A DNA stretch of 11,134 nucleotides. It comes from Euperipatoides rowelli. Lineage: Eukaryota; Onychophora; Udeonychophora; Euonychophora; Peripatopsidae. The position numbers and the translations under genes are program-made. This document shows, piece by piece, positions 1 to 7,836 of the stretch. Within the stretch, counting starts at the first letter, position 1, and each line of letters begins with the position of its first letter. The stretch lies in NCBI GenBank assembly GCA_003024985.2, contig PXIH01S0015765.1. The stretch is one strand, 5' to 3'. The notes beneath the pieces were generated by a model, which saw nothing but the letters and a program-made list of their open reading frames with translations, did no database searches and had not been told where the DNA came from.

Positions 1-560
1 CCTATGTTCTTTTCCAGGTTTAAAATAGTAAGTATGCCAAATCTGGTGAGAGTGGTCAAATGGCTGAGAATTGTATAGATAACATACATACATTTAATTG
101 CCCAGTGTTGCCAATGCGTCTGTTTACCTATGTCAAAATATAGCCTATGTTCTTTTCCAGGTTTTAAATAGTAAGTATGCCAAATCTGGTGCAGATTGAT
201 CAAAAGGCTGAGAATTGTATAGATAACATACATACATTTAATTGCCCGGCATTGACCGGGCTTCTGTTACCTAGGTCAAAATATAGCTTATGTTCTTTTA
301 CAGGTTTTAAATAGTAAGTATGCCAAATCTGGTACAGAGTGGTCAAATGGCTGAGAATTGTATAGATCGCATACATACATTTATTTGACCAGCATTGCCC
401 AGGATTCTGTTTACCTAGGTAAAATATAGCCTATGTTCTTTTCCAGGTTTTAATAAGTAAGTATGCTAAACTTGGTACAGATTGGTCAAATGGCTGAGAA
501 TTGTATAGATAACATACATACAGACTGACATACAGACACTCAATTTTATATATTGTTATA
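1..560. repeat. 143-bp tandem repeat array with a distinct terminal tail
   Basis: Four head-to-tail copies begin at 1, 144, 287 and 430 with CCTATGTTCTTTT or CTTATGTTCTTTT, so the period is exactly 143 bp. Each copy then reads CAGGTTTTAAATAGTAAGT (small variants), ATGCCAAATCTGG, GGCTGAGAATTGTATAGAT and ACATACATAC. In copies 1-3 the ACATACATAC block runs into a variable CCCGG-type segment and then ATAG before the next unit. Copy 4 instead runs into CAGACTGACATACAGACACT and TTTTATATA, which looks like an element terminus. The order 'AGCCTATGTT..., ATGCCAAAT..., TTCAG-like, CAGACAGAC, TTTATA' resembles a tail I recall from many arthropod mobile elements; that comparison is from memory. The array touches the window edge and may extend upstream. 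I see no coding capacity. Confidence 0.9.
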
Positions 561-939
561 TGTTAGTCAACTTGTCAACTCTGTTGAGGTAATTTACAAT
601 TCTATTGAATTCCAGATCATCAACAGATAGCTTAATTTTAGAAGTAATATTTCTAGAAAGCTCAGGAAATATTATACAGTAAGAATATGCATTTAAAATT
701 ATAGAAAAATGTTATTCATTGGAAAAAATTTCAAGTGGAATTATACAATTATGTTACAAATTCACAAAATATTAAAAATGCTTAACATTGGTTAAAAGAA
801 AAAAAAAAGTAAATTAAATTATTTTTATTCCTATTTTGCATTTTTATATGAAAACTATTTGAACAATGTTTAGAAGTGATAGTTTTGTTGTTATATAAAC
901 CATTTTATGAGATAATTGATAATTTACATAACATCAATA
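561..939. other. AT-rich DNA without recognisable features
   Basis: No reading frame of note on either strand. There is an A-run near 799-809 and short AT-rich stretches. I see no repeat unit shared with the flanking array. Confidence 0.6.
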
Positions 940-1185
940 GGATCATCTTAAACCATAGTGAACTAAGTAAAAAAATTTACATTTGAGAAACAATGTGTTT
1001 TAGATTTGATTTTATATGTAACTCTACCTAGTTACAGTTGGCTCACAGTGCTGTATAACTGCCTGTGATTGACCCAGCAGCATAGTTCACTCTTCCTGAT
1101 CTAGATTATGCTTTTGAGACCTCATTTTATTGTCTAATCAGAAAATGTAAAAAGTGAGTTAGTTCACTATGGTTTAAGATGATCT
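940..1185. mobile_element. MITE-like element with 26-bp perfect terminal inverted repeats
   Basis: Positions 941-966 (starting GATCATCTTAAACCATAGTG) are the exact reverse complement of 1159-1184. Extending outward, both ends have one further unmatched base and then TA (TA at 938-939 and at 1186-1187), as expected if TA is a duplicated target site. Inward, a weaker match continues (TTTACATTT on the left against AAAATGTAAA on the right). A third partial copy of the terminal motif, TAGTTCACT, lies inside at 1083-1091. The interior has no coding capacity. Short length, perfect repeats and TA flanks suit a non-autonomous Tc1/mariner-type element. A piggyBac reading using the internal TTAA is possible, but the symmetry extends beyond the TTAA and argues against it. 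Confidence 0.85.
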
Positions 1186-1813
1186 TATGATATTATTCAA
1201 AATGATTTTTGTTTGTGTATTTTGGCAAATCTCATCTTATTTTCACTTGAGGAAATCATCTTTGCAATTTAAAAACTTTATAATCTTATTCATATTGTGT
1301 GAATAAAATGTTTTACTAATAACATAAAGAGAGACCACTTTTTAATATTAGTATTGGATCATTCAGGATTAACATTAACAGCTAAAGTCATAGAGGAAAT
1401 TCAATCAATATTAATTTGGTAACTGTCCATAAACTAACTGAGCTATTAACAATTTTCCAGTTTTAATTTTGAGATTTCTAATTATTTTGAGACTTTGGCC
1501 CCAAATACATGGATAATAATTTTTGCCACAGTCAATATGTGTCCAAACATGAATAAATATTTTGTTTTCAAATGGTCAAGTTACCCATGTCTCAGTCAGG
1601 TTTAACTCACCATAAGCTAATGGGACACAGATCCACCTCAAATGCAGTTAGTTTCCAATATCAAGACTAGTTGCTTATCCCTTGCTTAACCATCAATGAA
1701 AATGCTAATTTGAATGGTAAAGTTTGTTGCTCAACCACGTCTCAGCCATGATAAAGTGTCCATGTGAATGGTACTTTTTTTAAAGATTGTATACCTTTAA
1801 AGTAAATCTATAT
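1186..1813. other. AT-rich intergenic DNA, nothing firmly recognisable
   Basis: No substantial open frame. A short sequence occurs twice in similar form (CCCATGTCTCAGTCAGG near 1588 and CCACGTCTCAGCCATG near 1736), which may be an ancient duplication but is too short to call. Confidence 0.5.
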
Positions 1814-2150
1814 TATATAAAATCCTTATGTATGTTTGATACATCTTAGTAATAGTCTAACACCACCTATTGATTAAAAATGTAACTAAAATTCAAAAAC
1901 TTATGTATTACGAAAGATTATTATTATTATTATCATTATTGTATATATAAAATCCTTTTGTACAGTTGATCTTTTAGAATTTGAGGGAGGGTGGGGGATG
2001 TGAGGGGATTGAGTAAACTGATGTATTATGAAAGATTTTTGTTATCTATCTACATATTAAATCATTATGTATAGTTTATCTTTTAAATTTGATGTGTGGT
2101 TGGGGAAGGGGTAAACTGAAACATGTGGAGGGGGAGGGTACCAATATTGG
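1814..2150. repeat. Degenerate ~110-130-bp tandem repeat, three copies, G-rich on the + strand
   Basis: TATATAAAATCCTTATGTA-like sequence begins at 1814, again at 1944, and in decayed form at 2055. A second shared block, CTTATGTATTACGAAAGATT near 1900, recurs as CTGATGTATTATGAAAGATT near 2019. After the first block, copies 2 and 3 share GATCTTTTAGAATTTGAGG or TATCTTTTAAATTTGATG and then a G-rich tract; copy 1 lacks the G-rich part. Spacing is uneven (130 then 111 bp), so this is an old or segmentally rebuilt array. It has no coding capacity. Confidence 0.6.
1985..2007 (+). other. Potential G-quadruplex
   Basis: Four G-runs (GGG, GGG, GGGGG, GGGG) are separated by loops of 1, 1 and 6 bases. 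This fits the usual G-quadruplex pattern and stands out in a very AT-rich neighbourhood. Related G-rich tracts occur at 2102-2138 and 2383-2406 on the same strand. No function is implied by the sequence alone. Confidence 0.6.
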
Positions 2151-2727
2151 TGGAGGGGTGAAAATGAATTTTCATCATTTGGGAGGATTTATTAACATCC
2201 TAGGGCACAGATGGTCTTCACAGGGCATCTAGTGTGATTATATTATTAGTAAACAGGTACATTAATATAGGACAATGTTAAATCAATGAGAAAATAATTT
2301 AATAAGGAACGCAATATTTTAAAATAATCAAAATATCTGTTTAAACATTGTGTTAAATTTTCTTCTAACAAAATTCTGTGAAGGTGGGGGATATTGGTGG
2401 TGAGGGAATTTGCTGAAAAAGTAAATATTATTTCAAGCTGTGTCTAAAGAAATGGAATAATTAAATTAATTTAATTAGCACATCTTTATTTTTTAAATAT
2501 CTTAATTAAATGTGGTATTTTAATGGCAATTAATTTTTTTATTTTAATCAATAAATCAATATGTTTCTTACTTTCTTTAAAACATTAAATGTCATTTGCA
2601 ACCAAAATATTTTTTCTCTTGTAAGATAATTGTTAAAAATAAAAGCTCTGCATTCTTCACTTCTTAATCCCTATTTTAATTTTTTTTTCCACTTTTAAAA
2701 AAGGCTGAATTATTATATCAAAGAAAT
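2151..2727. other. AT-rich intergenic DNA with one 20-bp palindrome
   Basis: No gene is visible. Positions 2458-2477 form a perfect 20-bp palindrome (TAATTAAATTAATTTAATTA), unsurprising at this base composition. A G-rich patch at 2383-2406 (GGTGGGGG..GGTGGTGAGGG) echoes the upstream G-rich repeat and may be a further decayed copy. Confidence 0.5.
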
Positions 2728-2801
2728 GTGTCTGTCTGTCTGTTCTTCTAAGAATAAACTGTGGATAGTTTTAGCCTATTGCTTTTTTTTTTAAAAAAAA
2801 A
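2728..2801. repeat. TGTC simple repeat and T10A9 run
   Basis: A short (TCTG)n run lies at about 2728-2745, and a T10 tract directly followed by A9 at 2783-2801 forms a small perfect palindrome. Read in reverse, the TCTG run is CAGACAGACAGACACA followed by an AT-rich TATAATAATT-like end. That resembles the terminal tail seen at 520-560, so a second, reverse-oriented tail of the same kind is possible but unproven. Confidence 0.45.
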
Positions 2802-2992
2802 TAGAATCATTTGACTGTCTTGTCAATGGATTTGCCATTTGTCACCCTAAATAAGAAATTACATTTGACTGAAGAGCTAGAAACAGGGTTATCTAAATTG
2901 AGGAATATCATAAAATTAAATTTTTAATCTAATTATTAAATAATTAATAAATAATAATTTCACTCATTGGTTTGAAATAAACTGTTGGGTGA

Positions 2993-3321
2993 GGTAAGGA
3001 TGTTTCTGGTCACCTTTATTATTCAACATTATATAATAAAGAAATCATAGTTGAAAAAAACATAAAAATGGGTTCTTGTGTTAAAATTGACATAAAACAA
3101 CAAATAATCCCAAAAAATGAAGAATGTGTATCATATATATTTGAGGATAATGATGAGGAAGATAAAGATGAAAAAGAATCTATTAAATTTACAGAAATAT
3201 TAGGAAGAGACAAAAAGACAAAATTAGTAGATCTCAATTAGAAGTGCTGAAAATTTTTAATAGAAAAGAAGATAAAGATAGAATCAAGGAAATAATGGCA
3301 ATATGGAAAAAGTATGAATAA
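2993..3321 (+). pseudogene. Decayed Lys/Glu/Asp-rich reading frame, function unknown
   Basis: The + strand is open from 2993 to a TAG at 3239-3241, and an overlapping frame is open from 3187 to a TAA at 3319-3321. The first frame has an internal ATG at 3068, a mixed segment (LYNKEIIVEKNIKMGSC), then an acidic stretch (EDNDEEDKDEKE at about 3142-3177). The second ends in a helix-like stretch (RKEDKDRIKEIMAIWKKYE). Stop-free length and charged composition suggest coding ancestry, although A-rich DNA gives Lys-rich frames by chance. The first part could be the middle of a LINE endonuclease, which would make it a severed piece of LINE-B. I do not recognise a family. Confidence 0.35.
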
Positions 3322-3375
3322 AGTAATTGTGATTGAGAATATAAATACATTAAATAATTAAAACCATTCATGTCT

Positions 3376-3391
3376 CAAACAAACAAACAAA
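3376..3391. repeat. CAAA microsatellite
   Basis: Four tandem CAAA units followed by an A-rich stretch containing AAAAG units. This is a simple repeat only. Confidence 0.6.
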
Positions 3392-3684
3392 AATAAAAAG
3401 AAAAGAAAGTTAGAAATTTTATTACCTATTATTTGAATGTAAAGCGCCCCATACATGTAACAATTTGTTCATGGACCTGTTATGGGAATGTGGCATGACA
3501 GACAAATCTTATCGAGTGTGGGCCTGCCTGTGGATAAATCATAATGACGCGGTCGAGTCTGTTGTCGTTCAACAGTACTCATAAACCAGGTTCGAAGACA
3601 CATCATGTCTGAGCGTGTATGGCTTTGTCGCTTGTCGTTGAAGTGATTCAAAAATCTAGACAAGGATTATCTGTTCCATGCAAA

Positions 3685-3703
3685 GCGTATTTTCCAAATA
3701 CGC
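3685..3703. other. Small perfect hairpin
   Basis: GCGTATTT and AAATACGC form a perfect 8-bp stem around the loop TCC. It sits between the left inverted end and the MADF domain. It may be part of the element's subterminal structure, or chance. Confidence 0.5.
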
Positions 3704-3840
3704 ACATTAATTGTTATACCAACATGAGTCGCATAACTTTTTTTTAATATTTGCACCGTTAACATTCTTCCCATTTAAATTCTATCTAGCACTGTATTTT
3801 AATGGAAGGTACTAGTAGCAGTAATCAACGATGTTAGGCT

Positions 3841-4102
3841 GAATTTATCAAACTATACCAGTCATTCTCATATCTATGGGACATAAACAACAAAGATTAT
3901 AACAACAAGAATATCAAAAAATGTGGCATATGAACATTTGTTAACAAAATGCCAGGAGATATTAGTCGGTGCCAACAAAGATTGGCTATTGAAAAAAATA
4001 AACAACTTTTATTCGGCCTTTCGAAGGGAATTAAAAAAAAGCGTGTTAATAAATTATAAGATAATCCCAGAAGACTATGTTTCAAACTTAATAAAACTAT
4101 AG
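3841..4102 (+). pseudogene. Broken MADF (Adf-1/Myb-SANT-like) DNA-binding domain
   Basis: MADF domains are helix-turn-helix DNA-binding modules of animal transcription factors and of accessory proteins of some DNA transposons. The first half is in the frame of 3841: FIKLYQSFSYLWDINNKDY, with the family's L-[IV]-x-L-Y...LW-[DR]...DY pattern and the key Trp at 3877-3879. That frame ends at a TGA at 3931-3933. The domain resumes one frame over from 3926 as AYEHLL..., then WLLKKINNFYSAFRRELKK, matching the family's 'V-x-KKINNLRSxFRKELKK' core. This frame ends at a TAG at 4100-4102 after a DYVSNL stretch that may match the family's C-terminal Y-V-P-x-L. The domain is close to full length (about 80 residues), with one frameshift near 3922-3926. 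I see no exons or transposase around it. The domain call is firm; that the piece belongs to the flanking inverted-repeat element is inferred. Confidence 0.8.
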
Positions 4103-4202
4103 ATGATTGTTTACAAAAAGAGAGAAAGAGATTTAGTCAAAATCTTTTTTTTTTTTACAAAGTGTGTTAATAAAGTTTGATAATTATAATAATAATAACG
4201 AA

Positions 4203-4226
4203 GAGAGAGAGAGAGAGAGAGAGAGA
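4203..4226. repeat. GA microsatellite
   Basis: (GA)12, immediately followed by TACT and the left arm of the fold-back element. Confidence 0.95.
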
Positions 4227-4230
4227 TACT

Positions 4231-4359
4231 CCTCTATTAATAGATGGTTGTAAATAAGGATTTTTTTTAAACTACTTATTAGCTATTATTTGAGACAAAT
4301 AATGGCTAAAAAAATTAAAAAAAAACAAATCCTTGTCTACAAGCATCTATTAATAGAGG
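4231..4359. mobile_element. Fold-back (long hairpin) element with 16-bp perfect outer arms
   Basis: CCTCTATTAATAGATG at 4231-4246 is the exact reverse complement of 4344-4359. The pairing continues inward with few mismatches (TTGTA..AAGGATTT on the left against AAATCCTTGTCTACAA on the right). It closes at the centre with TAGCTATTATTTG (4280-4292) against CAAATAATGGCTA (4296-4308) around a 3-base loop AGA. The whole ~129 bp is therefore one long hairpin with ~62-base arms, with imperfect pairing in the A/T runs. ACT lies directly outside both ends (4228-4230 and 4360-4362), a possible 3-bp target duplication. This suits a short non-autonomous fold-back MITE. A hairpin RNA gene cannot be excluded from sequence, but nothing suggests a promoter. 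Confidence 0.8.
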
Positions 4360-4590
4360 ACTAATAGTGATTGCTATGGCTGCTTTACTGGAGTTTGAAA
4401 GAACAGGTGCCATTTAAAAGTGTGGATTGTCAAATATAGTGGTCACGTGTGTAGATTCATCCAGGTTTATACAGTCATGTCTGTGGAAAGATCGTTGTGT
4501 GGGTGGAGAACGTTTTCTTCAGACATGGCCTGTCAAGGATTTATCCACAGCCCAGGTATGCGGACAAATCATTACATGTATGGGCCCTTG

Positions 4591-4837
4591 AGAAGCATTA
4601 TAAGTAACATGAAATGAAAGATATTTAGTAAGTTTATAAAGAAAATAAATCATGACAGTTTGTATAGCTTAGACTCATTTATCTAGAAGTCAAAAGTTAA
4701 ATGGTAAAATAATCAGTGGTAAATATAACATAATTGAGAAAAGAAATTGTAAAGATTCAGTCAGAATGTGATACTAATAAAAATGAAAATAAGTAAAAGC
4801 ACAATAGTTAATAACTAAAGACCAATAAAAGCCATAA
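4591..4837. other. AT-rich DNA between the MADF element and LINE-B
   Basis: Dense stops in all frames on the + strand and no repeat structure I can see. The missing N-terminal part of the LINE-B endonuclease would be expected here if the element were continuous, but I cannot recognise it. Confidence 0.5.
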
Positions 4838-5209
4838 TATCAGAGAATATATCTAACGAATTACAGTATATTTTATCTACAGTATGTACCTAATCAATAT
4901 TATGAGAAGAAAACGCTTTTGATACTAATAAATTCAATAAAATACACAGATAATAATGTAAATGTGAGTGACACTAATGAATTTGGTAGCCTAAATATTG
5001 GATTATTATCTAAGTTGTTGAAAGAGTTTGGTCAATTAGATGTAGCAGAGTGTGTTGGACATCAGAATGTCATCCCCCTTTCATTACTCTGAAAGGGAGA
5101 TGACATAAATAGATAGGGTACTTGTCATTCATCAAAAAGATAACTAGAACTTAACACAATACCAGTGAATTCTACTGATCTCATAATGATTTACCTTGTT
5201 TCAAGATAG
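4838..5209 (+). pseudogene. LINE-B endonuclease remnant (APE-type, C-terminal half)
   Basis: An APE-type endonuclease nicks target DNA to prime reverse transcription in non-LTR retrotransposons. One frame is open from 4838 to a TGA at 5090-5092. It contains YVPNQYYEKK (the Y-x-PN motif, Tyr codon at 4883) and then LLSKLLKEFGQLDV, matching the family's helix before 'L-x-D-x-W-R'. After the stop, a shifted frame gives IDRVLV (from 'SRIDRvlvs'). The original frame gives IPVNSTDLIMIYL at about 5159-5197, corresponding to the terminal S-D-H motif with His replaced by Leu. The GDFN motif and everything before Y-x-PN are missing or unrecognisable. It is clearly dead. The IDR motif favours an L1/Tx1-type element. 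Confidence 0.65.
5067..5106. other. Strong 40-base hairpin inside the endonuclease remnant
   Basis: ATGTCATC-C-CCCTTTC (5067-5082) pairs with GAAAGGG-A-GATGACAT (5091-5106): 15 of 16 base pairs with one C/A mismatch and an 8-base loop ATTACTCT. It is notably GC-containing for this region. The 3' arm resembles a GGGAGATAAC-type motif that I associate with mollusc repeats. Confidence 0.7.
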
Positions 5210-5383
5210 GACTTAATTCGGAGAATTAGATAAACACTTAAAATATACTGTAATGCAAACTGATATAAATAAAACAAAATATTACAAGAGTTTTAAATAG
5301 TTAAGAAAGACTATTGTAAGATTATAAAGACAAGACAATAATGTGGAAGATTTATATAAGTAAATATATTATGAGTTAAATGA

Positions 5384-5604
5384 AAAGAAAAGATTGACAA
5401 GCAGATAAATAACCATGAAACAGGTAACAATAATTTATATAAATCAGGGAGTAGGTATAATAAAGGAGTGTATGATAATAAAATAATTTTTAAACTAAAT
5501 CTTATAAAACAACAATCGATAAAACATAAAATGAAAGTAGTAAATGATAAAGAAAACTTAACAAATTTTAAAAGCATGATTAACAAAATAAAAAAGGGGA
5601 AATG
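5384..5604 (+). pseudogene. LINE-B linker between endonuclease and reverse transcriptase
   Basis: Stop-free for 73 codons from 5384 to a TGA at 5602-5604, in the same frame as the endonuclease remnant. The product is Lys/Asn-rich, with YKSGSRYNKG in the middle. Its position between endonuclease and reverse transcriptase matches the poorly conserved linker of LINE ORF2 proteins. No diagnostic motif is present, so the assignment rests on position, strand and frame. Confidence 0.4.
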
Positions 5605-5720
5605 ATGGAAAATGACTTGTAGGAGTAGGCTATATCAGTGTAAAATAACAACATAAAGAATATTGATTTATGAGAGCAATAACATTATGTGTAAAAAGGC
5701 AACCAATGCTGACCAATTAG

Positions 5721-6674
5721 AAATTACAACAAAAACATTTAGTATGTTTTTTTAATAATACATGGAATAGAAGATACTTTAAATCAAAAGGACTAAAATT
5801 AGTTAATGATAAAGATGTGTCAAAAATTGAATCAATTAAGGAAACAGATGAAGCAATTAAACAAATGAATAAAATGTTGACACCAGGTCCAGATGCTATT
5901 AATAAGGACATATTCTGTCAATATTATAATAGCTTCTAACATTACTAATTAATGTTTTTAATGAAATGCTTTACATGGAGTAGGAGGACTACAAACATAA
6001 TCATAAAAATTTAATGTATATAAAAATGCATCCTAAAAAATTATATTAAAGAAATAAACAGTTAACTTCAAGTAGAGTAAGACCAAACAACTTGGGAAAT
6101 AGTGATATAAAATTGTTGGAAATAATCATATATAATAGAATTAGCACTTTGTCAGATATAAATTTACCTCATTACTTTTATTAAATAAAAGGGCACACAA
6201 TTCAGGTGATGCGTTTTACTTTGAATCAATTTAATAGAAAAAGAAATAAAGATCTACATGTAATGAGATTGGACATGGAAAATGCCATTAGAAAGGTAAA
6301 CATTATATACATGAAAAATGTTTTATCCAAAGTATTTAGTGAAAACTTAACTAAAATGATTGTCAAGTTAATAAAAAAAATACAGTTATTTATAATAAAA
6401 GGTTAACAGACTTTAGAGATGTAGAAGGATGAATTTTACAGGGATCATGCTTCAGCAGTTTGATATTTTCAGTGTTTATAACGGGTCTACAGTTAATGAT
6501 AAATAAAACAATTGGAGGAGTGTGTATTATAAATATGAACAGACATGTAAATTAATATTATACCTGGATGATTTGTCAATATTCATAACGAACAAGTCAG
6601 AGCAGTGGAAAGTATAATTGGTTAAAGAGTATCAAAATATCACAGGATTAAAGGTAAACTATAAAAAGTCTTAG
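5721..6674 (+). pseudogene. LINE-B reverse transcriptase, heavily decayed (YLDD site)
   Basis: Successive pieces in different frames follow the standard order of a non-LTR reverse transcriptase. At 5721-5939, IKETDEAIKQMNKMLTPGPD matches motif 1 (K-x-PGPDG). From 5942, LLINVFNEMLYMEG-like residues follow. At 6050-6184, RVRPNNLGNSDIKLLEII corresponds to 'N-Y-RPI-x-LLN-x-D-Y-K'. At 6185-6406, LHVMRLDMENAIRKV matches motif A ('LDmekAFD-x-V'), with the second Asp lost. At 6409-6555, ILQGSCFSSLIFSVFITGL matches motif B ('QG-x-PLS-x-LLF') with a stop just before it (6430-6432). At 6543-6674, KLILYLDDLSIF is the catalytic motif C (YxDD), and after a stop at 6615-6617, ITGLKVNYKKS matches 'sGlkiN-x-KS'. 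There are at least four frame changes and four stops. The style (LDME, YLDD, TGLKVN) suits L1/Tx1-like elements. Confidence 0.85.
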
Positions 6675-7836
6675 ATAATGTAATTAAAGAATAACCAAAC
6701 AATATATAAATGTTTGTTGTACAATTTTAAAAGTTATTTATTTAAGTCTAGCAGGTTTGGCCTGATCACTAATGTGATTGCCTTATTAGTGAAGACAGAT
6801 GCAGGAATGAAAGCAAAGTTTTTATTTTATTTTCAAGGAAATAGAAAAAATAACACATAAGGAATAATGGGTAAAGAGTGGAGAAGCTTGTAAAAAATAT
6901 TTTCATGTATTGGAATTATTAATTTTCTTTAATTGAATTATGCTTTATAGAGTGAAATTTTCTTAACAAAATCAAGGTTTATTTATTTATATAACTTTTT
7001 GTTCATATTTAAATTATAGTCAGCTTGGAAATTTGTGTTTAAATTTATGAGTTTTATTTTTAAATGAATAAATAATGATATAGCCTAACATATTGTGATT
7101 ATGTTAAAATGTTTTCTATAACTTATTGATTTTTATTTTGTGCGTGTGATTACTTTTTTTTTTAGAACATTGAATAACAACAGTTAGCTTAATAATTGGC
7201 TAGAGTTCAGTTTCTAAGTTAAATAGCAGTCATATTGAACTCTTACATTCACAATAGAACAATAGTCAACTATTAAATACAGAAAAATCTCAAATAATTT
7301 GAATAAAACATTTCGCTGTTATTCAAATGAATATAATTACCTAAAATTAATTTTAATCTAAGTTCATATTGATAATTAAACTGTTCATAAATTAATTAGA
7401 ACTGTTTAATGTTAATTACATGAGAAATTATTAATATTTAAATATTAAAAATAGCTAGGTCTTCTAATAATATTGAATTTAAAAAAATTGCATGATTGTG
7501 AAACAATGGCGTAATGTAAATAATTATTTTTCAAACAATATTTTCTTTGACAGAAAATTCTCACAATTATTTAGTTAAAAATTAAAAACTGTTTTACCAT
7601 TATGTAATTACTCTCAGGATAATATAAATGGGCTTTATGAAGTATTAAAGGGTTAATATTAGTAAAAAGTGTTGATTTTGATGTTTTCATGGATAATTAG
7701 GCGATATATGAACTTAATAAAATATCTTATAAGCAATATTTTCAATTATAGATTTTAAGTTATTAACACCTGGACTCGTAAATTTTCTACTGAAAATTTA
7801 TCTAAATATTCTTCCTAATAATAATTTTTTGATTAA
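6675..7836. other. AT-rich stretch between LINE-B reverse transcriptase and its C-terminus
   Basis: The ~1.16 kb separating the KS motif from the C-terminal Cys/His region is longer than the few hundred bases expected, and almost wholly AT-rich with stops in all frames. A short frame near 6740-6840 (SRFGLITNVIALLVKTD) may be coding residue. A perfect 10-bp stem (7297-7306 with 7319-7328, 12-base loop) and an 18-bp palindrome near 7431-7448 are the only structures I see. An insertion into LINE-B is possible. Confidence 0.4.

Larger units (their letters stand above)
3448..4584. mobile_element. Candidate DNA-transposon relic with inverted ends, carrying a MADF domain
   Basis: The left end at 3448-3470 (CCCATACATGTAA followed by CAATTTGTTC) is the reverse complement of 4562-4584 at 20 of 23 positions. 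A second inverted pair lies inside: CTGTGGATAAATC at 3528-3540 against GATTTATCCACAG at 4538-4550. Just outside the ends the symmetry degrades (GCGC on the left, GGGCCC on the right). The ends resemble GGGCC-type termini of PIF/Harbinger elements, but the flanking bases (AAG and TTG) are not a matching target duplication, so the superfamily is not established. The interior holds the broken MADF domain and a separate fold-back element. Both flanks are less AT-rich than the surroundings. An alternative is that the ends are two inverted copies of one dispersed repeat. Confidence 0.5.

Noticed and set aside
2458-2477. Perfect 20-bp AT-only palindrome
   Set aside because: Composed only of A and T in very AT-rich DNA; expected by chance and without flanking structure.
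3589-3599. GGTTCGAAGAC, similar to a tRNA/SINE B box
   Set aside because: No A box at the right distance, no cloverleaf, and no adjoining SINE structure.
3469-3663. Minus-strand open frame of 64 codons in the left arm of the MADF element
   Set aside because: It lies in the inverted-repeat flank, has no recognisable domain, and its counterpart in the other flank does not encode a related protein.
3897-4085. Minus-strand frame opposite the MADF domain
   Set aside because: Antisense shadow of the MADF remnant; the + strand holds the recognisable domain.
4420-4617. Plus-strand open frame of 65 codons in the right arm of the MADF element
   Set aside because: It overlaps the right inverted end and has no family resemblance; a repeat-derived chance frame.
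5311-5586. Minus-strand frame of 91 codons, hydrophobic
   Set aside because: The antisense of A-rich DNA gives Leu/Phe-rich frames; it lies opposite the LINE-B linker and has no motif.
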